In this document: one piece after another, positions 35,791 to 47,529 of the stretch | Position numbering within the stretch: position 1 is the first letter of the stretch | How the letters are laid out: the number at the start of each line of letters is the position of its first letter | NCBI GenBank assembly: GCA_016647705.1 | Contig: CM028328.1 | Location: 5,667,311 to 5,731,310, forward strand | From: Eucommia ulmoides | Taxonomy: Eukaryota; Streptophyta; Magnoliopsida; Garryales; Eucommiaceae | Direction of reading: 5' to 3' | DNA length: 64,000 nucleotides | Notes under the pieces: generated by a model | Database searches by the model: none | Told to the model about the DNA's origin: nothing | The model's input: the letters and a program-made list of their open reading frames with translations, nothing else | Program-made: the position numbers and the translations under genes

Positions 35791-36350
35791 GTATTTTGAT
35801 TTATAGGTGAAGCTGAATGTGTCGTTGCTGAGCGATATTAGTGACGATATTGATTTTTGTTTCAAGCTCGCCAAAGAAGAATCCGTGATCATTCTCCCTG
35901 GTGAGAACCCTAAAGCGAAATATTACAAATATTTTGATAAGTAAATGAAAATATCGATAAATAAACAAAAAAATATGTAATAAAAATATTACAATTTTTA
36001 AAATTTGAAACTGTCTGTCAAACGGGTGCTTAGTTTTTAAGGAGGACCTGCCATTTTTAGTGTCGAACAAGAGCATTTAGTTAAAAAAAAAAACATTTTT
36101 ATTCTTCACGTGCTTTCGTGTTTTAACGAATACTCACTTGTATTGTCCTATGAAAAAACCTCGGACTATTTTATTTCGCCATTTGTTAAAAATTGAGGCA
36201 TTTGTTGTTCTTCACGTAGGAGTTGCGGTTGGTCTAAAGAATTGGATACGAATCACGTTCGCAGTCGACCCATCATCACTTGAAGAAGCGATGGAACGGT
36301 TGAAGTTGTTTTGCACAAGACATAGCATTAAACAACAAGAATACTTATGA
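32283..36350 (+). CDS. TAT: Tyrosine aminotransferase-like class I PLP enzyme (TAT7-like), 7 exons, 422 aa
   Basis: Transfers the amino group of tyrosine to a 2-oxo acid to give 4-hydroxyphenylpyruvate, the entry to tocopherol and plastoquinone synthesis in plants. Exons: 32283-32551, 33526-33865, 34430-34648, 35371-35430, 35537-35692, 35807-35900, 36220-36350. Introns are GT-AG, and the total of 1269 nt has no internal stop. Motifs: 'ISLGMGDPT' near the N-terminus, '[10 protein letters not shown]', '[10 protein letters not shown]' (cofactor phosphate binding), 'PRPGFPIY', '[11 protein letters not shown]' (Asn190), '[12 protein letters not shown]' (Asp218, Tyr221), the PLP lysine in 'LGSLSKRW' (Lys251), 'PGWRLGW', and the C-terminal '[11 protein letters not shown]' with the arginine that binds the substrate carboxylate. 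No obvious signal or transit peptide, so probably cytosolic. Length and motifs fit plant TAT enzymes such as Arabidopsis TAT7. Substrate preference cannot be read from sequence alone. Confidence 0.93.
34660..35280. repeat. MITE-like inverted sequences in intron 3 of the TAT-like gene
   Basis: 'Gtttgtttagtgttt', 'gttcctagaaaa' and their complements ('gaaacactaaggtggggtttgtttagg', 'gaacagaaacaccaatgg', 'aaacaaacgccac') recur near 34668, 34850, 35030 and 35240. They resemble the MITE at 11962-12207. At least two overlapping or nested copies fill most of this intron; exact ends are not certain. Confidence 0.5.
35744..35784. repeat. (TA)n microsatellite in intron 5 of the TAT-like gene
   Basis: About 20 uninterrupted TA units lie about 20 bases before the exon 6 acceptor at 35806. 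Confidence 0.9.
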
Positions 36351-36689
36351 TTTGGGTTTTGCAACTTACATGAATTTTAGCATCGCTTCGAAATATAACT
36401 TAATCAATTGTATGTTTTTAAGCAAATCATGGGTTTGTTTTAGGATTATAGTGTTTAACTGACATTATCTGTTAAACAAATAATTCTAGTCTACGTGTTT
36501 GTGTCAGTATAGTGAATTTTAAATCTATTGTTATTTCAGATAAAAACGGTGTACTAAATGTGATGTGCACTGGAGAAGATTCAAATAAAATAATCTGTGG
36601 TAATTGTTTGGACTATGTTTTATTTGTTGATTTTGTTTAAATTTGTTGTACTTGCAAAATAATACTACAGTAAACATTACAATAAGAAA
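36351..36689. other. 3' flank of the TAT-like gene
   Basis: AT-rich sequence that probably contains the 3' UTR and polyadenylation signals. No other feature recognised. Confidence 0.4.
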
Positions 36690-38005
36690 GGGAGTTTTGA
36701 CATTTTGCACCCCTAAGCTTTGATCATTCTTTCACTTTTGGTCCCTAAATTTTTAATTTGAACACGACACCTTGAAGTTTTGCATGATACCACTTCCATC
36801 CAAATCAATAGCTTCATTTCAAATTTGGATGACAAATCATCACTTGTATTGCATCTAACTATTTTACAGATGATTTTAAGGGTATTTCTATCATTTTCCT
36901 ATGTCATTTACAATTTTTTTTTATTAAAAATAACTTATACATGTATGTGTGTGTGTATATTTTCCGACTTATGAGTATTTGGGCAGTAATGAGAAAAGTG
37001 GAGGTTGAAAATGCCTATAAAATTCTTTAAAAGTAGTCACATGCGTGGCCAGTGATTATTTTTTATCCAAAATTACAACGGAAATGACTTGGATTGTAAT
37101 GGAATAATTTAAAAAAATTAAAGTGTTAGAGCATCTCCAATGTATACTAGCCATTTTGGATAGCTAAATAAAAAAATGGCTAGTTGAATAGTGATTTGGC
37201 TATCCAAATTAAAAATGCATTCCAATGCATACATGCATACTGACCATTTTTTATCTATTAATTTTTATTTAATTTTTCATCCAAATTTTCATCTAATAAA
37301 CTTAATTAACCCTAATTACATTGCAATTATTAAGTTGAAATTTACAAATATTACTTTTTGTATTAAAATTTAGAATTAAACCTAATTAACCCAAATTACA
37401 AACCTACCCCTCCCCAAATTACAAAACCACCCCTCCCTTTAATTTCCCAAACCCCCCCAAATCAGACAGCGACAGAGAGAGAGACGGAGATAGATCGAGA
37501 GGGAGAGACAGAGAGAGACACGAAGACAGATTGAGAGGGAGAGACAGAGAGAGAGACGAACCAGCGATTTGCGATGGAGATGGCGACTACGATGGCCAGA
37601 GAGGAGCTACGAGCGACTGCGACAGCGAGACGATGATCTTCGAATTTGTAGGGCAAGACGATGATCTTTAGATCTGGCAAGGCAGGAAGGGAAAGTTGAA
37701 TATGGATGGAGAATCGGAGATGGAAGCAACTCAACGATAATTTTTCCCGCGAAATTACTTTTAGCTTTTGAAAGAACCTAGCCAGATTTGGCTCTTGTTT
37801 AAGGCTCTAGCCATTTTGGTTATTCAAATGGCTATCCCATTGGAGTTGTTTTTTTTTTTTTTTTTTTTTGTTTTGGCTAGTTAAATTGGCAGTTGAAAGA
37901 TTTGGCTATCCAGTTGAAGTTGCTCTTATATGTTTAAATTGAAATTATAGGGACCAAAGTGAGATTTAGGTCACTTCAAGGGTACAAAGTGTCAACCCCC
38001 AAAAA
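36690..38005. mobile_element. Fold-back element split by a nested MITE
   Basis: The left part starts 'gggagttttgacattttgcaccc' and the right part ends 'gggtacaaagtgtcaaccccc', inverted with respect to each other. 'Tcactttggtccct' and 'tgggaccaaagtga'-type blocks pair inside. A separate element occupies 37129-37925, so this is the older insertion. Confidence 0.6.
37129..37925. mobile_element. PIF/Harbinger-like MITE nested in the fold-back element, 797 bp
   Basis: The ends are GAGCATCTCCAATG and, inverted, GAGCAACTTCAACTG, flanked by TTA on both sides (37126-37128 and 37926-37928). Inner inverted blocks include 'tggctagttgaatag' and 'ggctatcc'. The core at 37455-37570 is a GA-rich 'gagagagacagagag' tract. 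No transposase. Confidence 0.7.
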
Positions 38006-38289
38006 ATAAAACCAAAAAACAACATCATTTTCTATTTTTATATTCAAAAAGAGTATAAAGAGGAGTAGGCTTAGCTTACCCAAGACCTCTTAGTCTGTTT
38101 GACAAGGGAATGTGTCCCCTTCTCTTGTCAACCATGATTCAATTCTTTTTAAAGTACTTCAGGAATTAAATTTTAAATTTAATCATAAATACACCAAGCC
38201 AAAATTGTCCGGTAAAGTGGTTAATAGATGTGCGCATAAGCTGATCTGGACACACCTTATTGTATAAACAAAAAAATAAAAATAAAAAA

Positions 38290-38453
38290 TAATTTAGCGC
38301 AACGATAGAAGTTATTGCAGTGTGATCTAAAGATCACGAGTTTGAGTTGTGAAAATAATGTCTTGTCAAATAAAGTAAGAATGTGTACGATAGACTCAAA
38401 TGGTCTGACTCCTACACATAAAGCTCTTGTTTTGGAGCATTGGGCTATCATTT
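38290..38453 (+). mobile_element. Au-type SINE (tRNA-derived), degraded
   Basis: An A-box-like 'tagcgcaacgatagaag' (38295-38311) and a B-box-like 'gatcacgagtttgagttgtg' (38332-38351) are spaced as in a tRNA-derived promoter. Downstream, 'taagaatgtgtacgatagac' and 'tggtctgactcctacacata' then 'aagctctt' match the plan of Au SINEs ('gtacgatagaccc', 'tggtccggccc...gcgcatagcgggagctt') that occur across flowering plants. The 3' end is T-rich. Substitutions in both boxes suggest it is inactive. Confidence 0.75.
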
Positions 38454-38455
38454 TA

Positions 38456-39030
38456 TCTTCAAAATTTAATTTGAGATTTTTATTATTTAGTCTCTATTAG
38501 AGAGATCATTGAGAAAAAAACCATGTTGAACTGTTTGGTTAGGGATTAGACCTCCCCGTATAGAGAGTTTAGTTTACAGTCCTTTGACTATCCAAGACGA
38601 GTGGCGATAGACGATAATACCCCAATTCACCCTGATGAGCCAGCTGAACGGATCGATTCGGTTATGGTAAGCGACAAAATAGAGATTTTCGGGGCTGATT
38701 CAAATACACGTACGACATTCCTTACACAGGGTGAAGATTTTCAAAAATATTCTTTTCAAATTTGAAGGCGTTACAGAGCTGGTACGAGGAGAAGAATCTG
38801 AAATGACGGCTACGACATCTATATTCGGTGACGGTGATTGGAGAGGTTTTTAAGACGAAACAAGATTAAGTTGGTTGATTGTATTCAATGAAAAGTTATA
38901 TAAATCGCGTTTAATCTCTTTTTCGTTATTTTTTGATGTTTCTATAATGTTTTCAACCTGTTTTTTTTTGAGTTTTTGGTGATGAATGAACCCCCTATTC
39001 TTGGGTGGGGAGGCGGTGGGGACGATATCA
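38456..39030. other. Sequence left of the MULE, boundary undefined
   Basis: GC-richer sequence with 'aacggatcgattcggttatggtaagc', which looks like an exon end with a splice donor, at about 38646-38671. I could not tell whether it belongs to the MULE or to a captured or host fragment. No terminal inverted repeat was recognised here. Confidence 0.35.
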
Positions 39031-39679
39031 TTTGCGTTAACGTTAACACGTGTTGTTAAACTTTGTATCATGAACGTAATAACAATGTGAATATAAACAA
39101 AAGATATTTTCAGATTTTTTATGTTTTTTTTCGAAGTTTAACCCGGCGGGGGGGGGGGGGCATTTTCAAAGAGGTAACATGTTTTTTGGTTTCGTTAGTA
39201 TGAACGTTTTCATGCGTACGTTGTTGTGGGAATATGCATAGTAGCAGGGATGAGAGTGCGAGTAGGGCATTAACGTTAACACTATCGCTTTGAAATGGGA
39301 GGGGGAGTTTCGGGTTTTCTTAGCAAACGTGTGTACATGTTAACGTTAACTCACTTTTCTTTTCTTTTTTGAAAAGTGAGATGATCCAAGCTACACAGGT
39401 TTTAATGTTAACACAGTTTTTAATGTTAGCATAGTTTTTTTTTACTTTAACACTAACACACATGTTTGTTTTTACCCGGGAGAGATGGGAGTGGGTGGTT
39501 TGTATGCAGTGATGATAGTTTCATTTTATTTCTTTAACAACCCTTGTTAACGTTAACGTAATGTACCATTTTTTGGGTTTGTAGAATATGTAAACGTTAA
39601 TATATAACTAATACATACCAATGTTAACGTTAACAATAGACATTTGATGTTTTTAGACTGTTTTTATTCGCATAGCTGA

Positions 39680-42118
39680 ATGCATTCTATTGGTTTTTGT
39701 AGATTTACTGGGAGGACAATGATGACGCGCATAATTTTGATATGCAAGTTTGATGATTACTTATTGGGTGTCAAAGTTGGCGACGATTTCACGCATGGTT
39801 TGCTAATTCAAAATGTGTTGTTGAGGGATGTTTCCTTCAAGATGTTTTATTCCATACCAGGGTATGACATGTTCCTAATAACGTGTCAGGACGACGTAAA
39901 GGTGATGGTTAGTTTTGCATGAGTAATGAAGCTTGAATATGTGGGTTTGGAAAAAAAAAAAACCGTACAGCAGCGGTAGTGGATCAAGCGGCAATCGGTA
40001 CGGGATACTTGTCGAATATCCAAAGGGACGGAAAGGCGTAGGTGGCATGAATAGGAAGGACGACTTGTTGTCGATTTTCTGCCCATTACCTAAAAAGGTA
40101 TTACTATACGATCACTAGGCTGGAGATCTTAAAGAAGTCAGGCAGATCTTTAAGAGTGGAATACCAGAATTTAGAGAAGTACTAAGGAAATACGTTATAC
40201 AAATGTGTTTCACATTTCAGTTCATAAAGAATGACAAGAAAAGAGTGACAGTTGAATGTTCACTCAAGAAAGAAAGATGGTGCGAATGGAGAGTGCATGA
40301 CAAATTAGATGAAAGTAAGTTTTTTTTTTTTTTTTTTTATATATATATATATTTGGAAGTTTTAGAGAAACCATAGTTGCGGCGCTGCTTATAGGACGAC
40401 GAGGAACGAGAAGATAAATTCTAGTGTTGTAAAGTCATGCCTCTTAGACTTAGTTTGGAATACCCCGTCCACTCGTTCAATTGACGTTGTTCACACGTTT
40501 AAGAACGACTACGAGATTGAGATCCCATACCACATTGCATAGAACGGCGTAGAGAAAGCTCTGGATGATTTTGGATGGCGATCATGACTCGTCTTATGAT
40601 CAACTGCGCTGGTATTTGGATGCATGCATGCAGACGAACCCAGGCAACCATTTGGCGTTGGATTATGACAAAGAAATAGGCCATTTCAAGAGACTATTTG
40701 CATCGTTCTATGTAATTGTGCACGGGTTCAAATACTATAGGCCGATACTGTTCCTTGATGGGATATTTCTCAGGGGTAGGTATAAGGGGTTTTTGTTGGG
40801 GGCCAACGCAAAGGACGAAAATAACAGTTAATTATCAGTCTGTTTTACGTCATGTAACTGCTTAAATTAGTCGGTTAACGTTAAAAAACCCCCCAAATAT
40901 TTAATTTTGAAGTGCTTGTCTCATTCCTTATTACATAAACATAATAATGTTAACATTAATGCATTAAATGCATTTAACTCTTTTTTTATTTTTTACATTT
41001 TAATAGTTTTTGGGGGGTTCTGATGAGACAAACAGGTTATTTTGGGAAAATGGGGGAGGAGGAGACACGGGAACGTTAATGTTAACGCATATTAAATGCT
41101 TGCGTCTCCCATGTCCATCTTGCAAGCTGATCTATTTTTTTTTTCATAACTGCACAGGTCTTTTCCCGGTGGCATTCATCGTTGTTGATGCAGAGAACGA
41201 CGACAATCGGTATTGGTTCATGACCAATTTAACAAAAATTGTGGCAAGCGAACATGTGTTAACGTTCATTTCCAATCGACATAGCGGCATTCTTGAAGGC
41301 GTTTGAAGGATGTTCCCGGATTGTTTTCACTCTTATTGTTTGAACCACCTGAAGAACAACCTGAGGGACAAATTAGTGGGATTGAAATAGGCATGGAAGG
41401 AGAAGCTCGTGCATAAATATTTAATGATGGCGTATGCGACAACGCTTGACAAATATTACCAGCTAAAGGAAGAATTAAGAGCAGAAGGCATGGGACGAGT
41501 AAAGAATTTCTTAGAGGATGTGCTGCCCGACAACTTTTGCAACATGTTTTTCAAAGGAAAAAGATATGAGGAGATGTTATCCAACTTAGCAGAGTCATTC
41601 AACACATGGATTCGTGATTACCAACACCTGTCGATCATATTGATGGTCAATAAGATTAGGTGCAAGGTAATGAACCAATTGTGAGTTAGAGACGCATAAT
41701 CATTGTCGAGTGCGGCAACAGCGTATACGAAGTGTACTCGAACCCATCTGTGCTAGTTGACGTGGAGAAAAACACGTGTTCCTGTTTCAGCTGGCAGGGG
41801 AATAAAATTCCCGTGTGTTCATGCTTGCGCGGCGATACAAAAAAAAAATGCCTATAATAAATATTATTACATTGAGCCATTTTTCTCGGTGGAATATTAC
41901 ATAATGACCTATTCGGAAGGTATATACGGCGTGTCCACAATCGAGAAGCCTGAATAGAATGCATCAGAAGTTGTAATTATCCCCCCAATCACAAAAAAAT
42001 AACCTAGTCGGCCGAGGAAGAAACGCATCCCATCAAGAGGTGAGATCGCCAAAATAAGATGCGGTAGATGCAAAAGATATGGGCATCACAATAGGAAGAC
42101 ATGCACTGCTGCAATTTA
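39680..42118 (+). pseudogene. MULE (MuDR/FAR1-related) transposase, degraded
   Basis: Pieces in order: an N-terminal segment (39720-39920), a MuDR DNA-binding-like segment ('FTFQFIKNDKKRVTVECS', 40204-40315), and the catalytic core. The core has 'NPGNHLALDYD', 'LFLDGIFLRGRYKG' (first Asp, 40750-40790), 'PVAFIVVDAENDDNRYW' (second acid, 41165-41215), 'CLNHLKNNLRDK' (41338-41375) and 'LAESFNTWIRDYQHLSI' (Glu, 41585-41635). A SWIM zinc finger is split by a frameshift: 'TCSCFSWQGNKIP' near 41776 is in one frame and 'CVHACAAI' near 41815 in another. A final CCHC knuckle 'CGRCKRYGHHNRKTC' lies at 42060-42105. In-frame stops at several places and frameshifts show it is dead. It converges with the Ulp1 gene. 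Confidence 0.85.
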
Positions 42119-43184
42119 AAGCACCTATCATCATTTTTTTTATATAGTTTTGATGCATTCACTTTGTGTGTTCGATGTTCGGGAAGACCTCATTTTTTTT
42201 ACGATGGTGATCTTGTTACATAATTTTTTTTTTCACTAAGTTTTTTTTGGTAAGCAAGATGAGCAAAGGAAAAATGATTTTGTTTGCGCAACACTTAGAA
42301 CGTGTAAAACATAGGATGCATATCAACATTAACAATATCAATATGTTAACGTTAACACGCAATCATTACATGAACGTTAAAACAGACACATCCACACAAA
42401 ACAAAACTAATGTTAAAACTAACATTTGTAAACCCATTCACCACCACAAATAGTTTAAGTTAATATAAAAAAAAAAGAAAAAAAAAAGAGGAAAAAAAAA
42501 ATTAAAAGAAAATAAAGTTAACGTTAATGTACCAAATGAAGTTAACGTTAATGTACCAACTAAACGTCGAGTAAGCATTTTTTATATATTTTAATGAGTG
42601 AATGTTAGCAGTACTTCTTTCACATTAACATTAACGCAATAAGTTAACGGCAAACAATATTTTTACGTTAACATTAACACAGTTTTAATGTCATGACATT
42701 TAACGTTAACGCAATAAACAAGAGTTAATGTTAACGCAATAAGTAAGAATTAAAAAATTACATTTTAAAAGTTAACGTTAATGCAACAAGTTTTGACAAC
42801 TAAGCAGTATGCTTACATTAACATTGACGCAGTTTTAACGTCATGACATTTAACTTTAACGTCTCACACATCAAATAAAAAAATAAAATAAAAATCGTGG
42901 CTGCTACCATTTCTTTTAGGTATTAACGTTTACGCAATAAGTAAGAATTAAGGAATTACATTTTCACGTTAACATTAACACAAATACACACGTCAAGATG
43001 TTAACGTGTTCTAAAATATAATCAATCAGCAAACACCACATTCATCAACATGCAAAAAATTAATAAAATTAAAACATATATACAATTTAGATTGTTTTTG
43101 TTTCATGGATTAATATTTTTTTCAGGATAGGATGTGCCTTGATCGGGTTGGGTGTTTTCAACATTATCACAACCGGGGGGGACC
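42119..43184. other. Spacer between the two convergent MULE genes
   Basis: AT-rich DNA dominated by variants of 'gttaacgttaatgcaataag' (about 42340-43010). It has at least six exact TTAACGTTAA copies in this interval, at 42346, 42518, 42542, 42700, 42772 and a near copy at 42966. No coding domain is seen. Confidence 0.6.
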
Positions 43185-46100
43185 TAGCTGTAGTGCGGAT
43201 GGTTTAGTAGAGCATGTATTACGGCTTTCCGGACACCTCGTATATCCGCCACCGATAGCTTTTTCGCAACCGGCACGTTTTGATCGTATTGTTTCATGAT
43301 ATACATAACAAAAATGCCACAATCGATCCTGCAAACCGGGGGAAAGAGGTAAACAGATGAGAATCATATATTTACCCAGACATACAATTTTTTTGCAAGA
43401 GTTTTGGATGGTTGAACTTACGCTCCCCTTTGCTGCGAAAGATTGGGACATTGTTTGGTAGGTGCATCGCCCCGTATTTTCTTGTTGATATGTCGCTCAA
43501 TACATTTTTTCTATTCAGAATTTAGGTTAGTTAAATAAAACATAACGTAGTTCCAAACAATCAAATCATTTATGTTAAATCCCATACCACTGTAAGCGCA
43601 TCATTATAATAATGATCAATGGTGTTTTTCTTAAGACGGATGGAATTGTAGAACGTCCATTTTTTTCGCATTATGTCCAGCACCATCATAGTCTAGTGAT
43701 TGTGCGATGCATGGCTCCTGTGAGTGTTCATTGGGAAGACAACGAACTGATTTTGTTAGGCGAACGCGGTGTTGACCTTGTAGTAGACATTTTTCAAGAG
43801 GATCCCGTTGTTGTCTTTTATCACATTCTATCATGTTTTGCGTTTTACGTGTTAGCTCGGTTGGAGAAAAAAAAAAGGTAATATGTGCTTAAGCATTTTT
43901 GTTGCCTTACCCATATGCATGATATTGTGAATCTTGCTTCGTGCAACAACATGTTTGATATTTCCCTCCGTATTCGTTTGATTTCCCTAGCTTCATCTTC
44001 CAATAACTTCCCGAATGAATCGATAACCTGTGGGATGGGGGGTGGGGGGAGGGGGAGATAGTAATGTTAACGTTAACACAATTTTGCATAACGTAAACAT
44101 TTACGCAAATAGGTTGATGTAAGCATTTAATCAATCATAAAACGTAAACGTTACGTAGTCGGTTTCATATGTTATCGGAGATATGTCTCTCTATGAGCAT
44201 GCATATGATGTCGCCAAATGAAACCGTGGCCAGGGGTTCCCCCACAACATGAATGTCATGAGACATTATCAAAAACAACATAGCACATGGTTGACAAATA
44301 TTTTTAGGATAAATTGTTTTTTTAAAAGTAAATTGGCATTGAGTTAACATGTGTTTTTTACCAGGCCCCCCATTTGGAAATCATATGCAACTTCTCCCAA
44401 TCATCATCATCAAGCATCGTACCGACGGTTGTCGCATTTCGAGCTGGTATTTTTGCATTGTCTTCATACATAGTTGCTGGTGGGAGCTCATTGACATTAA
44501 CTACGTCGATTTTTTCTTTTTACTTCCCTTTTTCTTTTGTTTTTGGGTACACAAAATCACTCCCTTGTTTCCTCGGTTGCCTTTCCTTTTGCTTTACTCG
44601 CCTAACCATAGAGCTAACTTTTGGCGTCGCCCCCACATGCGACATGGGCATTGGGACAGGTGATGGAGCATCGTGGGCGTTTGTCGGCTTGACATAGAAA
44701 GCGGTTCAGGCTCGATGACTGCGAGTGTGGTAGATGTGCTTTTTTCGCCCTTTTCCATGTGGGCTTTCAATTTTGCCTGAAGGTCTTCTATTTGTTTATT
44801 AAGCACCACACGCAGTGAAACGTCGTGTTTGGCTATCTCTTTCTTCACATTCTTTAACATGTTGATTTCTTGTGCTCCTTTCAACTCAAGAGCAAAATCA
44901 TTATATTTCTTCTTCATTTCCTTAGTATCATCAGCATGTTGTTGATTCAACGTTTTGATTGTCTTTTTCAGTGACTCTATCTCCCGGGCTAGCTCGTCAC
45001 ATCTCTGCCTATGGTCATCTTTGTTTGAATCAACAAGGGGCTCCCGAAATTTCTGCGTGACGTCGTGCATGCTGATTTCTATCAGGATGTCTGTCTTCTC
45101 CCTAATTGATTTCGCTAATTGCGTAGATAGGTCGAATATAGAACGCTCATAACTTTTCCTTTCTTGCAATGACAATACTTTCAGATGATCAATCTCTTTT
45201 TTCTGTTCGACATTGGTGGTGGTTGGTTATGCTTGCAATTACCCTATGCAACGTCGCAATAGTATGATCTTTTTCCATTTTTTGTGTTGCGAACTCACCC
45301 TGCATGAGTTCAATCTGTTTGTGGATGTCATCAAGTGTAGGTGCACTCGCGGACAGTGGCGCAAAGGCACTCCCGAAAAGCGTGCAATATGCACTCTTAG
45401 CCGGGGTGGAATCAACTCCTATATCAGTTGCGATTTGAGAGGGGAGAGCATTAGGCTGATTCACGAAAGATATCATATACCACCCTATGATGTCGTCAAT
45501 CATGGCATCATACGCTTCATCAATATCAGTGACTGGATCTTTGCCCTTATCGATCGAGTTCTCCTTGATAGAGTCATCACTATCTTCTTTTAAAGCAATC
45601 CCCATTTACATCTCTGCCAAAGTCTCCTCGGCTGGTTGGCTTTTCACCTAGGATACGTGAAAGTTAACTCAGCATCAGAGAGAGGAGGGGGGAACACAAA
45701 ACAACGTTCAACATCGAAACAATACAATAACTTTAACGTTAACTCTAATTTTTTCAAGCCAAATTAATTGTGTTAATGTTAATGCAATTACATGCATCAA
45801 TAACAATCATTTTTTTTTACAAAAACTTCAACGCATTTGTCCCATAAATCTCATTTTTTATTTTTTGCATTAACGTTAATACATTTTTATGTGAAAAAAA
45901 GTCGATTAATAAACTCCAAAACGTTAACGCATTCGTCAACATCAGTCATAAATCTTTTTTTATGTGTTAACGTTGATGAAAATACTTCGTACAAATGCGA
46001 ACAAACAAACTACATAAACGTTAACGCAATTTTTTGGTTTGGGGTAAAACAACATGTGGTTTAAATCAAGAAAACACGTGAAGGTTTTCAAACACAGTTT

Positions 46101-47115
46101 TTTGTGCTACACATGAATGTTAAAGCATTACACGGTTTTTTGATTACCTTGTTAGCTGGCAGGTGGCTGATGGGCATGCCCCCAAGGTGGGAAGAAAATA
46201 TGGTCAGGCACCATCTCTCTAAACGCGGCACGCTATATTCCCTTCTCTCGATGTGGTCCAGCAACATTGTGTGCTCGCACAACCAATACTAGTAAACAAA
46301 AAATTTAACATTAGGATTTCAAGAAATTTTCACACACGGGGCTTTTTATTTGGTAAAAACATTTCTTAACGGTTATGTGCATACCTGGAAAGCAAGTACG
46401 CACCCCGCGACTGACCGGGGTTCCATGTACGACTTCTTCAGGCTTGTCTCCAACTCTGTGAATTTCGCGACTGTCCAATTGTAATTGGTCATGTCTTCAA
46501 TCGTTTCAATATACTGAACTAACACTTCGGGACCTATTGTCTAGTGGTTGCAAAGAAGCATGTTGTCATGAGGTGCAGAATGACCATATGCACAACATCT
46601 TCTATCGCTTTTTCGTCTGTGGCGTTGACCTTCGCTTCCACTAGCGATCTCAAGTACGTGGCACTGAACTTGCGGTCTTTGAATGATAGCTTCGACATGA
46701 ATGGAGAGTCGGACTTCGTGTATCGACTTACAACAACTGGTTCTTCACCTGTGGCTATCCTGAACGTTAGCTATATGTCCAACGGGGTTATCCAGATGAG
46801 CTTGCCTCCAATCTTAAAACCTTCCCGCTTAGGGTTATAGCACTGGATAATCATCTCTATGAGATCATCATGTTTGTGGATATTTTCCAGAGTCATTCTT
46901 TGCTGGTACAATGTCTCAAACAATTTTGTGAAGGGGGTCCTCGCCAGAAGCTTCTTATGCTGATCGTTCAGTTTGCACTCTTTCAGCAGCTCATAAGTTT
47001 GCTTCAGGTTGCAGCGATACAGAAATATCCACTGGCAACACCCTTCCTTTTTGGGTTTTTTCAGAAGTTTTACTACAAAAACGATGACAACACATTTAAC
47101 GCATTTACAATCCAC
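43185..47115 (-). pseudogene. Ulp1-like cysteine protease (C48) gene of the MULE, multi-exon, degraded
   Basis: Read 5' to 3' on the minus strand. 47115-46530 carries an N-terminal domain ('LLARTPFTKLFE', 'GFKIGGKLIWITPLDI', then 'FSATYLRSLVEAKV' and 'MVILHLMTTCFFAT') like the domain before Ulp1 in plant transposon proteins. Next come 'EDMTNYNWTVAKF..LE' (46502-46389) and 'YWLCEHTMLLDHI' with 'PRLERW' (46291-46150). An acidic, coiled-coil segment follows (45605-44640, with Lys/Glu-rich heptads) and then a basic Lys-rich stretch (44600-44480). The protease region has 'HVVGEPLATVSFGD' (44250-44205), 'IDSFGKLLEDEAREIKRI' (44018-43960), 'KKWTFYNSIRLKK' (about 43665-43625) and the Cys box 'DCGIFVMYIMKQYDQ' (about 43330-43280). 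The His site reads 'H-stop', so at least one stop lies in the catalytic domain. Ulp1 proteases remove SUMO. Confidence 0.8.
45790..46100 (+). repeat. Direct repeat within the MULE, copy 1
   Basis: Matches 47530-47840. Shared landmarks include 'aaaaacttcaacgcattt', 'gtcaacatcag', 'caaatgcgaacaaacaaacta' and 'cacgtgaaggttttcaaacaca', with an offset of about 1740 bases. Confidence 0.75.
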
Positions 47116-47525
47116 ACGTTAACGTTTAACGCATCAGTCCAGGTGTTTTCTCAAACCAAAAAACGTACAAAATTTCAACATTCACGTACATTAGCGTTAA
47201 CTCTTACTTTTTTACAAGCTAAACTTAATTGCGTTAACGTTAATGCATTTATAATCCACACGTTAATGTTAATGCAATTAGTCTATGTGTTTTCTCAGAT
47301 AAAAAAAGTGCCAAATTTCAATATTTACGCACATTAGCGTTAACTCTTTCTTTTATAAGCCAAACTTAATTGCGTTAATGTTAACACATTTACAATCCAC
47401 ATGTTAATGTTAACGCAGTTAGTCCAGGTGTTTTCTCAGACCAAAAAACGTACCAAATCTCAACATTCACGTACATTACCATTAAGTCTTCCTTTTACAA
47501 GCCAAACTTAATTATGTTAATGTTC
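47101..47525 (+). repeat. Three tandem ~143-bp units in the MULE
   Basis: Units start at 47101, 47245 and 47386 with 'gcatttacaatccacacgtt'-type sequence. Each contains the 'tgttttctcagac' block, the 'attcacgtacattagcgttaact' block and the 'aagccaaacttaattgcgtt' block. The GTTAAC/GTTAAT motif recurs at fixed positions in each unit. Confidence 0.8.
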
Positions 47526-47529
47526 ACGC

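Noticed and set aside
38295-38351. Possible tRNA gene from box A and B motifs
   Set aside because: No cloverleaf can be formed, and the downstream sequence matches an Au SINE.
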